Source of the DNA: Salinibius halmophilus
GTDB lineage: Bacteria > Pseudomonadota > Gammaproteobacteria > Pseudomonadales > Natronospirillaceae
NCBI RefSeq assembly: GCF_003577475.1
Contig: NZ_QPEP01000015.1
Span: 1-64,000 of the forward strand
Direction: 5' to 3'
DNA: 64,000 bases
A program made the translations under genes and the position numbers. The notes under the pieces were generated by a model. The model saw nothing but the letters and a program-made list of their open reading frames with translations, was not told where the DNA came from and searched no databases. Of this stretch, positions 1 through 7,740 are shown in pieces (the first letter of the stretch is position 1; the number at the start of each line of letters is the position of its first letter).

Positions 1-2
1 GA

Positions 3-107
3 CTCGAACACTTACGTGGCACAGCTCTGGGCTTTAGGAATGTAACCAACTACATAGCTCGGTGCCTGTTGGAGTCAGGAGGTTTTAAAACTCAGCTACA
101 CCCTTAA
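3..107 (+). CDS. 3' end of an unidentified gene, possibly a transposase
   Basis: An open frame enters from the left edge and ends at a TAA at 105-107. It encodes about 34 residues (LEHLRGTALGFRNVTN...LHP) with the look of a conserved C-terminal helix. From memory this resembles the C-terminal end of some DDE transposases, but the stretch is too short to assign a family. The next 300 bases are repeats, so this would be the last part of a gene lying mostly outside the window. It could also be a chance frame. Confidence 0.3.
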   Translation, partial: LEHLRGTALGFRNVTNYIARCLLESGGFKTQLHP

Positions 108-172
108 ATGCGAAGAGCCTTAGAGGCACTTCGCGTTTAAGAGTGTATGAAAAAGTGTGCTAGCTGCACTTC

Positions 173-231
173 GTGCTAGCTGGACACCCATGCATTCGTC
201 CTTGCGCACTTCGTTCTTTAAGCTAAGTCAG
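173..231 (+). repeat. Family A REP-like repeat
   Basis: The repeat begins GCTAGCTGGACACCCATGC and runs on through a serine-codon-like stretch to AAGCTAAGTCAG. Nearly the same sequence is found at 6113-6171 and a shorter version at 4936-4985. The core GGACACCCA is shared by all family A copies in the left quarter of the window. The stretch 108-540 contains only repeats and a MITE, with no credible gene. Confidence 0.7.
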
Positions 232-239
232 TAATATCT

Positions 240-428
240 AGCTGGACACCCACCGCAATCTGTCACAGATAGACAATGGGGGGCCTCTAAAAACCTCGGA
301 GGCGAAATTTTGACGAGGCAAAAATCGGCGAAAAAGCAGAGTTTACTGTAGTAAATGAGCATTTTGAGCCGATTTTTAACGAAGTAAAAATGAGAAAAAG
401 GGGTTTTTAGAGGTTCCCAATGGGTGTC
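240..428. repeat. Family A hairpin split by a MITE
   Basis: The outer arms are GGACACCCACCGC at 243-255 and CAATGGGTGTC at 418-428, with an inner CTGTCACAG palindrome at 260-268. The same hairpin is uninterrupted at 2345-2393 and 4181-4225, which shows that the DNA between 281 and 417 is an insertion. Confidence 0.75.
281..417. mobile_element. 137-bp MITE with 7-bp target duplication
   Basis: The ends are inverted repeats: GGGCCTCTAAAAACC on the left, and the complement of GGAACCTCTAAAAACCCC on the right. Inside is a second long inverted repeat (AAAATCGGC ... GCCGATTTT). CAATGGG is present on both sides (274-280 and 418-424) but only once at the paralogous site 2382-2388, so this is a clean insertion with target duplication. 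It has no coding capacity and would have to be mobilised by a transposase elsewhere. Confidence 0.8.
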
Positions 429-544
429 TTAGAAAAAGCTGCCGTTACTCGCCGCCAGACATTGCCAGAACGGACGACCGTGGGTGTATATGGCAATTAG
501 ATAATCGCTCATTTACCTACGACGATTTTGATCGGTTAACCGAA

Positions 545-1732
545 GTGGTGAATCTCAATAGCGGGCGTCGAGCGAACTATGTTTATATGGGCGGCGAGCT
601 TGCGGTATCGGTTGACGCGCCAAGTGGTCAGAGTGGCGAAAAGGTTTTTACTTTCTTCTTACCGCATGGGTTTAAGTATTCGGTTGTTGAAACCCTTACT
701 AGCCAAAGTCGTACATCAAAAGTCACGCATAGCTTGAGTGCCTCTGGCATTAACATGCACTACGACCCAAGCGAAGGCACGACAACGCAAGCAGTACTGC
801 GCAACCACCTTGGCAATATGGTTGCCGTGTTGGCATCGAATGAAACCAACTTCATTGATCCATACAAAATCTCGCCGTATGGCTTAACGCAGAATGGTGG
901 CAATGCCAAAACCAATCAACTGGTGCAAGACAAACCGCAGTACGATAACTTCCAAATCGTGCACTTTGGTGGCCGTGTTTACGACCTATACAGCCGCCAA
1001 TTCCTAACGCCAGACCCAATCGTGCCAAACCACAGCAACATCAGCCACTGGAGCCGCTACAGCTATGGCTACGGCAACCCATACGGGCATGTTGATCCGA
1101 CTGGGTATTATCAAATTGAATCGCATGACAAAGCGACTGTTGATCATAGTGTTGAGAATAATTCTGGGGATGTGCCGGAGGGGGCCGATACTTCTGCTGT
1201 ATCGTTTGATATAGAAAAGCAAATTAATACCATGCTTTCAGAGAGTCCATTATTTAAAGACAAGTTTATTATAGGAAGCCCATCGGCAGAGGAAGAGAAT
1301 AACTTTTTGACAATGTTGTACTGGGCTGAGCCAATAGCAGGAAAATTTGCAGTTAGGCTAAGTCTAGATACGAGATTGATGATAGAAAATAATGAAGCGA
1401 CACTACATCAACTATCTGCCTTAAAAGCAGGGACAGCAAAGCACATAAACGGCCAAAGAACTGTAGAAATGCGGAATGAAATGTACCATGTTGGAGCTAC
1501 GGGTCTCGCATGGAGTACGTCTTGTAGTCACTTAACTTGCACGACCACATTCGCTGGTTTCGTCGAAGCAGCGAGCCCTAACAAAATAATCGGGCCTGAT
1601 GGAATATGGGATATATTTTGGGGGAGAGATAACGAAGGGAGCCAGGGTGAACTACCTGGTGGCTCTCCTTTTCCATATGTGCCGCACGTATGGAAGGTAG
1701 AGTATCAAAATAATTTTGGTAAGGAGTTATAG
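545..1732 (+). CDS. Orphan Rhs/TcC-type C-terminal cassette 1 with variable tip
   Basis: A 5'-truncated Rhs-type gene. The frame is open upstream of the GTG at 545 back through about position 425 (residues SPPDIARTDDRG...), so the start is formal and the piece may be silent. Residues 1 to about 195 are Rhs/TcC core, including GGRVYDLYSRQFLTPDPIVP and YGYGNPYGHVDPTGYY, the usual end of the barrel. From about residue 230 the sequence diverges completely from cassette 2 and becomes AT-richer. This tip of about 165 residues contains two clustered cysteines (SCSHLTC) and matches no family I recognise. The tip is the expected position of a toxin. A small membrane protein follows directly, as expected for an immunity partner. 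The parent Rhs gene would lie left of the window. Confidence 0.75.
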   Translation: MVNLNSGRRANYVYMGGELAVSVDAPSGQSGEKVFTFFLPHGFKYSVVETLTSQSRTSKVTHSLSASGINMHYDPSEGTTTQAVLRNHLGNMVAVLASNETNFIDPYKISPYGLTQNGGNAKTNQLVQDKPQYDNFQIVHFGGRVYDLYSRQFLTPDPIVPNHSNISHWSRYSYGYGNPYGHVDPTGYYQIESHDKATVDHSVENNSGDVPEGADTSAVSFDIEKQINTMLSESPLFKDKFIIGSPSAEEENNFLTMLYWAEPIAGKFAVRLSLDTRLMIENNEATLHQLSALKAGTAKHINGQRTVEMRNEMYHVGATGLAWSTSCSHLTCTTTFAGFVEAASPNKIIGPDGIWDIFWGRDNEGSQGELPGGSPFPYVPHVWKVEYQNNFGKEL

Positions 1733-2083
1733 ATGTTTGGTGCTGAACTTAACGAGTATATTTTTTTTGCTTTTTTTGTTGCAATAATTTTATCTTTGAC
1801 AATATTTAAGCTAAGGAACTCTGGGTATCTAAAGAGAATTGTATTTTTATCTATTGCTTTCTATATGTCTATTGTATTAGGAAGTGCAATATTAGACTTT
1901 TATGTCTCATACATGAGTAATGCTTCAAGCGGCAGTGATTTGGAGTTTTACTGGAACTCTAGAGAGATCAATGATTTGGGAAGGAATGTTTCACCAATAT
2001 TGGCTGTTCCATTTACTTTAATGTTCATGCTATGTCACGTGGTTGTTGAAATCGTCATACTGAAAGTTAAGTCTAAAAACTAG
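1733..2083 (+). CDS. Small three-TM membrane protein, candidate immunity protein for cassette 1
   Basis: The ATG directly abuts the TAG of the Rhs cassette, and AAGGAG sits 9 bases upstream of it. The 116-residue product has about three hydrophobic segments (residues 8-26, 37-60 and 84-111) and no recognised domain. The position, translational coupling and low GC are those of an immunity gene following a polymorphic-toxin tip. A membrane location suggests the toxin acts at or through the inner membrane, but that is inference. Confidence 0.65.
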   Translation: MFGAELNEYIFFAFFVAIILSLTIFKLRNSGYLKRIVFLSIAFYMSIVLGSAILDFYVSYMSNASSGSDLEFYWNSREINDLGRNVSPILAVPFTLMFMLCHVVVEIVILKVKSKN

Positions 2084-2106
2084 TTTTTCGGCCCAAAGTC
2101 AGAGGG

Positions 2107-2400
2107 TGATAGCTGGGTACTCATGTATCATTCCTTATGCACCTCGGTCGTTTAGCTGTGTTAAGAAAATGCACAGGCTTAATAGTGGGTGTCCAAAAAA
2201 ATGTTAGTGGGTGCCCAAAAAAAAGTTAACCGAGGAGAGGTCATATCTTCCGATTTGCACAACGAGTTTATTAGCTACCTATTGGAGACTGGTAGAATGG
2301 TTTGACCAATAGGCTTCATTGTTTCCTCCGGTTAGCTGGATGCGGTTAGCTGGGCAACCACCGCTATCTGTCACAGATAGCCAATGGGTGTCTTAATAGT
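2107..2400. repeat. Family A repeat cluster between the two Rhs cassettes
   Basis: No gene is seen here. The stretch carries degenerate family A units: TAGCTGGGTACTCATG near 2107, GTGGGTGTCC at 2185-2194, GTGGGTGCCC at 2206-2215, and a full hairpin at 2345-2393 (TTAGCTGGGCAACCACCGC ... CAATGGGTGTC). Position 2382-2388 is the empty counterpart of the MITE insertion site near position 281. Confidence 0.7.
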
Positions 2401-2508
2401 AACAGCTGTTACTCGCCGCCAGACATTGCCAGAACGGATGACCGTGGGCGTATATGGCACTTAAATAACCGCTCTTTTAGCTATGACGACTTCGATCGGT
2501 TAACCGAA

Positions 2509-3654
2509 GTGGTTAATCTCAATAGCGGGCGTCGAGCGAACTATGTTTATATGGGCGGCGAGCTTGCGGTATCGGTTGACGCGCCAAGTGGTCAGGGTGG
2601 CGAAAAGGTTTATACCTTCTTCTTACCGCACGGGTTTAAATATTCAGTTGTTGAAACCTTTGCCAATCGACAACGCACAACCAAGGTAACGCATAGCTTG
2701 AGTGCGTCGGGCATTAACATGCACTATGACCCAAGCGAAGGCACTACAACGCAAGCTGTGCTGCGCAATCACCTTGGCAATATGGTTGCCGTGTTGGCGT
2801 CGAATGACACCAACCTCATTGACCCATACAAAATCTCACCGTATGGCTTAACGCAGAATGGTGGCAATGCCAAAACCAATCAGCTAGTGCAAAACAAACC
2901 GCAATACGATAACTTCCAAATCGTGCACTTTGGTGGCCGTGTCTACGATCTATACAGCCGCCAGTTCCTAACGCCAGACCCAATAGTGCCAAACCACAGC
3001 AACATCACCCACTGGGGCCGCTACAGCTATGGCTACGGCAACCCATACGGGCATGTGGATCCGACTGGGTACTTTCAGATTGAATCGCATGATAGTGCGG
3101 CTGTTGATCATAGTGTTGAGAATAGTTCTGGGGATGTGCCGGAAGGGACGGCAACTGCGGAAGTGCAGTTTGATATGGAAATCAGTCAAACCACAACTTT
3201 CGTAAGAAGCCATGGCCGGCATCACTCGCAAAGAATAGCAAGGAACGAAGTTAAGGCGGAATGCGAAATTCCGGCTAACTGTACAGAAACTATTATAAGC
3301 TCCACGCGGCAGGAAGAGAGATATGAGCCAGTGGTTGGTGTAGGTGAAAGCTCATTGTTTAGCATCGGCCCGTCAATAGGAAAGTTCCCACCAAAACCTT
3401 GGGATTTGCTGGCATTTTTAGTTGACCGACAGGTTGAGCAATATCGAGTAAAATGGGTCGACACTGTTAGCTACACATATACTAGAAGCAAATACAATGT
3501 AACTGAGTATCAAAGCTTACCCGAAGGTGGATTTATAGGGCCGGTTGAATATTCGATATTTTTGCCAGACCCAGATAGTTGGAACAGAACTGTAATAAAA
3601 TCAGAACGAATAGGTATCGAGAGTGTAAATTATGTACCATTTTTTGAAAGATAA
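2509..3654 (+). CDS. Orphan Rhs/TcC-type C-terminal cassette 2 with a different tip
   Basis: This is a second 5'-truncated Rhs cassette, almost identical to cassette 1 over the first 215 residues or so (same MVNLNSGRRANYVYMGGE start and same YGYGNPYGHVDPTGY end). The DNA similarity extends upstream of the formal GTG start to about 2405, so homology begins inside the family A hairpin. From about residue 220 the tip is unrelated to that of cassette 1 and has no recognised motif. Its last 23 bases overlap the next gene. Such displaced tips are known in Rhs loci, where they can be recombined onto a full-length parent. Confidence 0.75.
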   Translation: MVNLNSGRRANYVYMGGELAVSVDAPSGQGGEKVYTFFLPHGFKYSVVETFANRQRTTKVTHSLSASGINMHYDPSEGTTTQAVLRNHLGNMVAVLASNDTNLIDPYKISPYGLTQNGGNAKTNQLVQNKPQYDNFQIVHFGGRVYDLYSRQFLTPDPIVPNHSNITHWGRYSYGYGNPYGHVDPTGYFQIESHDSAAVDHSVENSSGDVPEGTATAEVQFDMEISQTTTFVRSHGRHHSQRIARNEVKAECEIPANCTETIISSTRQEERYEPVVGVGESSLFSIGPSIGKFPPKPWDLLAFLVDRQVEQYRVKWVDTVSYTYTRSKYNVTEYQSLPEGGFIGPVEYSIFLPDPDSWNRTVIKSERIGIESVNYVPFFER

Positions 3655-4126
3655 TGCCAGGCGATCTTTATCATTATTCCTCTTAGGAATAGTGGTTGGA
3701 GTTGGTGGCGTAATACTATTTGGCAAAGGAGAGTCCTATTCGAAAAATGAGGATTCCGAAGGTGTTTATTTTTTAATAGGTGAGCACTGTTATGATGAAG
3801 CTAAAGAGTATATGGCAGATCTAGGCAATGTTGAGTTTACTACTAAAATTGAACAGCTAAATTTTTCTTTAGGTGAGTATCCTACTGCAAAATATGTAGC
3901 CTATATTTCTTTTGGAAATATGTCTTTAGAGGAACTAAAGGCATACGCGAGGGGGGCTACCCAGGATTGCAGTGCTACGGCGTCAGCATCTTTTGACTTC
4001 GATAATATTTCGGATTTAAAAGAACTATCGTCATTATTGAGTTTATTGGAATTGAATAACTCGAAACCAATACTGCTAGATATACAGGGAAGTAAATTAG
4101 TTGTTAGATTTAGGCGGAATTGGTAG
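3632..4126 (+). CDS. Membrane-anchored candidate immunity protein for cassette 2
   Basis: The 164-residue product has one N-terminal membrane segment (residues 12-32, LSLFLLGIVVGVGGVILFG). A soluble domain with two cysteines follows. The start overlaps the end of the Rhs cassette, with GAGAG 8 bases upstream, so translation is coupled. AT-rich composition and position mark it as the likely immunity gene. It is unrelated to the candidate immunity gene of cassette 1. No family is recognised. Confidence 0.6.
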   Translation: MYHFLKDNARRSLSLFLLGIVVGVGGVILFGKGESYSKNEDSEGVYFLIGEHCYDEAKEYMADLGNVEFTTKIEQLNFSLGEYPTAKYVAYISFGNMSLEELKAYARGATQDCSATASASFDFDNISDLKELSSLLSLLELNNSKPILLDIQGSKLVVRFRRNW

Positions 4127-4177
4127 AAATATCTTAGCTAAACACCCTTGGCTATCTAAAAGTCTTAGCTAAAAGTC

Positions 4178-4226
4178 TTAGCTGGACACCCACTGCTATC
4201 AGTCCCAGAAAGCCAATGGGTGTCTA
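4178..4226. repeat. Family A hairpin, right boundary of the Rhs cassettes
   Basis: GCTGGACACCCACTGC is followed by an imperfect inner stem and CCAATGGGTGTC. The arms pair with each other. It has the same architecture as the hairpins at 240-428 and 2345-2393, and it closes cassette 2. Confidence 0.75.
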
Positions 4227-4281
4227 AGAAAAAAGAGCACTCGAAAAATCCAGCTAGGCGAGTTAACGGTTGGTACTTATA

Positions 4282-4578
4282 TTACAAATGGTTCTGAGGT
4301 AGCTGTGATTGCCCGAGAACCGCTACCACTACAATGAAGCCATTTTCCTTGGTGAAGTAGGCGGTATGTTTGCCTACTGGAAAATAGAAGCCACCTGGGT
4401 AAATATCGTCACAACTGCGCCCAACTTCTGGGTTGGCAGCAAGCATTTTCAAACCGGTCAGTAACGTATTCTTGTAGCTTTGCCACTGGGTCTCTGAGAA
4501 GTTATTGACGGTGTAGCTTTTGATATTGCGTAAATGAGTCTGGGCTGAGCGGCTCAGTTTGTAGTTGTTATTTGGCAT
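4282..4578 (-). CDS. ParE/RelE-family toxin
   Basis: The 98-residue protein has the ParE fold signature: LSRSAQTHLRNIKSYT at the N-terminus, a central NTLLTGLKMLAANPEVGRSCDDI segment, and C-terminal strands GFYFPVGKHTAYFTKENGFIVVVAVLG. ParE proteins usually poison gyrase and RelE relatives cut mRNA; the sequence alone does not decide which applies here. It lies 6 bases downstream of its antitoxin gene in the usual antitoxin-first order. Confidence 0.88.
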   Translation of the reverse strand: MPNNNYKLSRSAQTHLRNIKSYTVNNFSETQWQSYKNTLLTGLKMLAANPEVGRSCDDIYPGGFYFPVGKHTAYFTKENGFIVVVAVLGQSQLPQNHL

Positions 4579-4584
4579 GCTGGG

Positions 4585-4827
4585 TTACAAGGCGTTTAGA
4601 AAGTCTTCACCGTCTACTAACTTGCCCTGTGCTATGTCTTGATTAGCAGACTCGAAACACTGCTTTAGGTAAGCAGCCTTCATCGCCTCTAGCTCGTCGT
4701 AGTCCTGGATTGACATGACCACTACAGCGTCTTTGCTATTTTTACTAATCTTCACTGGCTCGCGTTGAGCGCTTAACAGAAGCTCACCAAAATTACGTTT
4801 GGCATCATTTGCAGTTAAAGTGCGCAT
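4585..4827 (-). CDS. Phd/YefM-family antitoxin
   Basis: This is an 80-residue antitoxin starting MRTLTANDAKRNFGELLLSAQREPVKISKN, the classic Phd/YefM DNA-binding N-terminus, with a VVVMSIQDYDEL segment after it. I chose the ATG at 4827 because GGAGG lies 6 bases upstream. A start 16 codons earlier would add a tail atypical of the family. The protein is expected to bind and repress its own promoter and to neutralise the adjacent ParE-type toxin. Confidence 0.88.
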   Translation of the reverse strand: MRTLTANDAKRNFGELLLSAQREPVKISKNSKDAVVVMSIQDYDELEAMKAAYLKQCFESANQDIAQGKLVDGEDFLNAL

Positions 4828-4935
4828 GTTCAACCTCCAAATTGGGGAGTACGAAAGAATTATAGCCGTTCGCATGAAGTGATCAATATAATTAAATCGT
4901 GCGATTTGTGCGAAAACGAATCCCTAACTGGGTGT

Positions 4936-4985
4936 GTTAGCTGGACACCCATGCATTTTACTTTAAGCACTTCGTTGTATGAGCG
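4936..4985 (+). repeat. Family A repeat
   Basis: TTAGCTGGACACCCATGCAT is followed by a divergent version of the tail seen at 173-231 (CTTTAAGCACTTCGTT). It lies between the toxin-antitoxin operon and the secreted-protein gene. Confidence 0.65.
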
Positions 4986-5020
4986 AGTAACCGGGCTTAA
5001 TAGCAGCAAGGCAAGGGCCG

Positions 5021-6028
5021 TTACTTTTGTTTCAAGGCCATAACCGCATTACACGGCAATACAGTAATCTCGCTATTTAGCGTTATTGTGACTTCAGACA
5101 CCTCACCCTCAAAATCGCTGCACATCTCTACAGCTAACGGGTAGGTTAGTGTTGCAACATCTGTATGGGTTAAAGCCTGCAGCACGGCTTGAGCTTGCTG
5201 ATGTCGCTCGATGTACTTACCATAATCAGCGCCTGCAATGCTGGTGAATATCTTGCCCATTTCGCCGCATTCAGAGCATGGCGAGTTAGTCACTGTTGCT
5301 TGTTCACCATCAATCACTGCATACCATTGTGTTAAAAACTGGTAGTGATGATTTAAAACAGCATCTGAATCAAGCAGCCAATGGCTTAACTCGTTTGCCC
5401 CGTGCTGGCCCTCAAGCTCGGCATTCAGTTTTTGACTAGTATCTGTAAATACGGTAGCCATTGCCGCCCATTCGCCTAGCAGAGCAGTTTTGAGGCCAAT
5501 GTTATCGAGCCGAAAACGTCCTTGGGTAAACTCTGGTGGCAACTGCTTACCAATGGCCAGGCCATTGTCTATATTCGCCAAACAAATCATATAGCCGATC
5601 AAGTCAATTTGTTGTTCGCACCATCGCGTTGTTACGATCATCTGGTCGCGCCAAAGCCTTGGTTCATCGAGCGTTGCCAGCCACATGTTTTGAGATGCGA
5701 TAAGCCAAGCGCGATGAGCCGGTACAGGATCGTTTGCACTGGGCACCGCTGGAAACTGCGGCGTTGCTGTCGTCATAATCGACCAAGCTTTAGCAAGGGC
5801 TTCTTCAGATTGCGGCACTATAGCAGCAGCGCAATCAGGCTCTTGCAACTTACAAATACGGCGACCGTCATCAATAATTAAGCTCTCAAGCTCCGTTAGT
5901 TGGTCTAAGAAGTCTGAGCTACCAATAAACTGTTGATAGGTCTGAATATAATTTTGGGTATGCTCAGATAGTTGAGCACTTGCGGGCAGGGCTAACGCCA
6001 TCAGAATGATCGTAGTGGCTTTTTTCAT
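5021..6028 (-). CDS. Secreted protein of unknown function
   Basis: The 335-residue protein has an N-terminal signal peptide (MKKATTIILMALALPASAQ, cleavage expected after ASA). The mature part is rich in Cys, Trp and Gln, with cysteine pairs such as CKLQEPDC and CSECG that suggest disulfides in the periplasm or outside the cell. I recognise no domain. The gene is flanked by family A repeats on both sides and stands alone. Confidence 0.7.
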   Translation of the reverse strand: MKKATTIILMALALPASAQLSEHTQNYIQTYQQFIGSSDFLDQLTELESLIIDDGRRICKLQEPDCAAAIVPQSEEALAKAWSIMTTATPQFPAVPSANDPVPAHRAWLIASQNMWLATLDEPRLWRDQMIVTTRWCEQQIDLIGYMICLANIDNGLAIGKQLPPEFTQGRFRLDNIGLKTALLGEWAAMATVFTDTSQKLNAELEGQHGANELSHWLLDSDAVLNHHYQFLTQWYAVIDGEQATVTNSPCSECGEMGKIFTSIAGADYGKYIERHQQAQAVLQALTHTDVATLTYPLAVEMCSDFEGEVSEVTITLNSEITVLPCNAVMALKQK

Positions 6029-6112
6029 GATCCTTCACTATGTTCGCCAATAATCCGATAAGTTAACACAGCATTTATGGACACGCACCATACAAGAAAC
6101 GTTTAACAATGT

Positions 6113-6216
6113 GTTAGCTGGGCACCCATGCATTCGTCCTTGCGCACTTCGTTCTTTAAGCTAAGTCAGGAACGTTCATCAGAACAATCCCTAACTGGAC
6201 ACCCACCACCCATGGA
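6113..6216 (+). repeat. Two family A repeat units
   Basis: TTAGCTGGGCACCCATGC begins a unit nearly identical to 173-231, followed by a partial unit CTAACTGGACACCCACC at 6192. Together they fill most of the gap upstream of the small membrane-protein gene. Confidence 0.7.
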
Positions 6217-6260
6217 ACGTATAACTAAACTGCCAATCAGCAAACAAGGAGCGCTATTTC

Positions 6261-6497
6261 ATGAGTTTTGCGAAAAGACATGCCAAGGCACGTTGGCCTT
6301 TTCGGTTTCTTGCATTGGTGACAGGCGTGCTTGGTATGTTTGCTAGTGCTCACTTTGTAACTGCGGCACTCAGTGAACCGGCAACTTTTAGTGAGGTGGC
6401 TACGGCAGTATTGGTAGTGCTAACGACATTCGCTTCCGGTGTTATCGCAGTTTCAGGTTTTGCGCCTCAATGGCTGGTGCCTACAGAAAGCGAATAA
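6261..6497 (+). CDS. Small two-TM membrane protein
   Basis: The 78-residue protein has a basic N-terminus (MSFAKRHAKARWPFR) and two hydrophobic segments (about residues 15-36 and 44-67). AAGGAG lies 10 bases before the ATG, which supports real translation. No family is recognised. A degraded DJ-1/PfpI gene follows 7 bases after the stop, so the two may once have been an operon. Confidence 0.55.
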   Translation: MSFAKRHAKARWPFRFLALVTGVLGMFASAHFVTAALSEPATFSEVATAVLVVLTTFASGVIAVSGFAPQWLVPTESE

Positions 6498-6504
6498 CTA
6501 ATCA

Positions 6505-6860
6505 ATGAACATAGCAATTCTCACCTTCGATGGCTTTAACGAAATCGATTCATTTGTGGCACTGGGTATTTTGAATAGGCTGCCAGATTTGAGCGCGCAT
6601 ATTGTCAGCCCGGCCGAGTACGTTACCTCGATGAACGCTGTAACGCTGCAAGCTCAGTAGCCACTTGAGTTTGCTAATTCGGCAGATGCTGTGCTGTTTG
6701 GCAGCGGTAAACAAACGCGCGAGATAGCCCCTGTTGGCGAAAAAGACAGCATGGTGGCGCATTGTATGTCGGTGATTGGCGCGAGTTAGAGCCTAGTAGC
6801 TTGTCTGCAAGCATGCGGCTGGTGCCGCATGACTTACAGACCTACTTCTACGACACGCCT
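6505..6860 (+). pseudogene. Decayed DJ-1/PfpI-family gene
   Basis: The ATG at 6505 opens MNIAILTFDGFNEIDSFVAL, typical of DJ-1/PfpI proteins. The frame is cut by TAG at 6658. It continues in the same frame as PLEFANSADAVLFGSGKQTREIA, which is also family sequence. It then degenerates: the expected IGAQCSG nucleophile-elbow segment reads IGAS followed by a stop, so the catalytic cysteine is gone. Fragments resembling the C-terminal part run to about 6860. A functional family member would be about 190-200 residues. Confidence 0.75.
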
Positions 6861-6864
6861 AGGA

Positions 6865-7497
6865 TTAAGAATCCACTTTTACGGTGCGCAGGTATGGGCG
6901 AATTTCGTTAAAGCCCTGCGGGAACATGCTGTTCGCTTTGTCGTTATCAATTGATGGTGGAATGATGACGTCTTTGCCTACTTCCCAGTCGGCAGGGGTA
7001 GCAATAGTGTGCTTATCACCAAGCTGTAAAGCATCGATCACGCGCAGAATCTCGGCGAAGTTGCGGCCCACACTCATTGGGTAGGTAAAGGTTAAGCGCA
7101 GCTTTTTGTTCGGGTCGATAATAAATACCGAGCGTACTGCTGCAGTGGTGCTCTCGCCCGGGTGAATCATGTCGTACAAACGCGACACTTCTAGGCCAGC
7201 ATCGGCCACAATTGGGAAAGTGAGCGTGGTGTTTTGCGTGTCGTTCACGTCTTCAATCCACTTTAAGTGCTCTTCTACCGTGTCGGTCGACAGGCCAATC
7301 GGCTTCACGTTGCGCTTGGCAAACTCATCGTTTAGTTGCGCCGTGCGACCCATCTCAGTGGTGCACACTGGAGTAAAGTCGGCTGGGTGGCTGAAGAAAA
7401 AAGCCCACGAATCGCCAATCCACTCATGGAAGTCGATTTTGCCTGTGGTTGTGTCTGCTTGGAAATTTGGTACTACGTCACCTAAATGTAAAGCCAT
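6865..7497 (-). CDS. 1-Cys peroxiredoxin, Prx6 type
   Basis: The 210-residue thioredoxin-fold peroxidase has the peroxidatic motif PADFTPVCTTE near residue 45 and conserved SVFIIDPNKKLR and YPMSVGRNFAEILRVIDALQL segments. The C-terminal extension (PADWEVGKDVIIPPSI) is typical of Prx6. No resolving cysteine is seen, so it should reduce peroxides with an external thiol. I start at the ATG at 7497, where GGAGAG lies upstream; an in-frame ATG 29 codons earlier adds a non-family tail. It is monocistronic. Confidence 0.93.
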   Translation of the reverse strand: MALHLGDVVPNFQADTTTGKIDFHEWIGDSWAFFFSHPADFTPVCTTEMGRTAQLNDEFAKRNVKPIGLSTDTVEEHLKWIEDVNDTQNTTLTFPIVADAGLEVSRLYDMIHPGESTTAAVRSVFIIDPNKKLRLTFTYPMSVGRNFAEILRVIDALQLGDKHTIATPADWEVGKDVIIPPSIDNDKANSMFPQGFNEIRPYLRTVKVDS

Positions 7498-7740
7498 GAT
7501 GTTCTCTCCATTGGTTTTAGAACGTACGCCGCGTTTGCGGCAACTGCAAACTACATTAGACCCAATAAGTGGCATATGCAACATTCAACTTATGACTGTG
7601 ACAACACTCATTCAGCTGGGGTTGAAGTCTGGAGCCCTTGATCTACCTGCCTTGTAGCGATTTTAGCTTAGTACAACTGTTGCATGAATCAACTTGCATT
7701 CTTGCAACAATGGGTTAATACGATTGATTATCCAAATAGT

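Noticed and set aside
3-107. A complete insertion sequence at the left edge
   Set aside because: Only about 34 residues of a possible transposase end are visible and no terminal inverted repeat follows, so an IS cannot be claimed.
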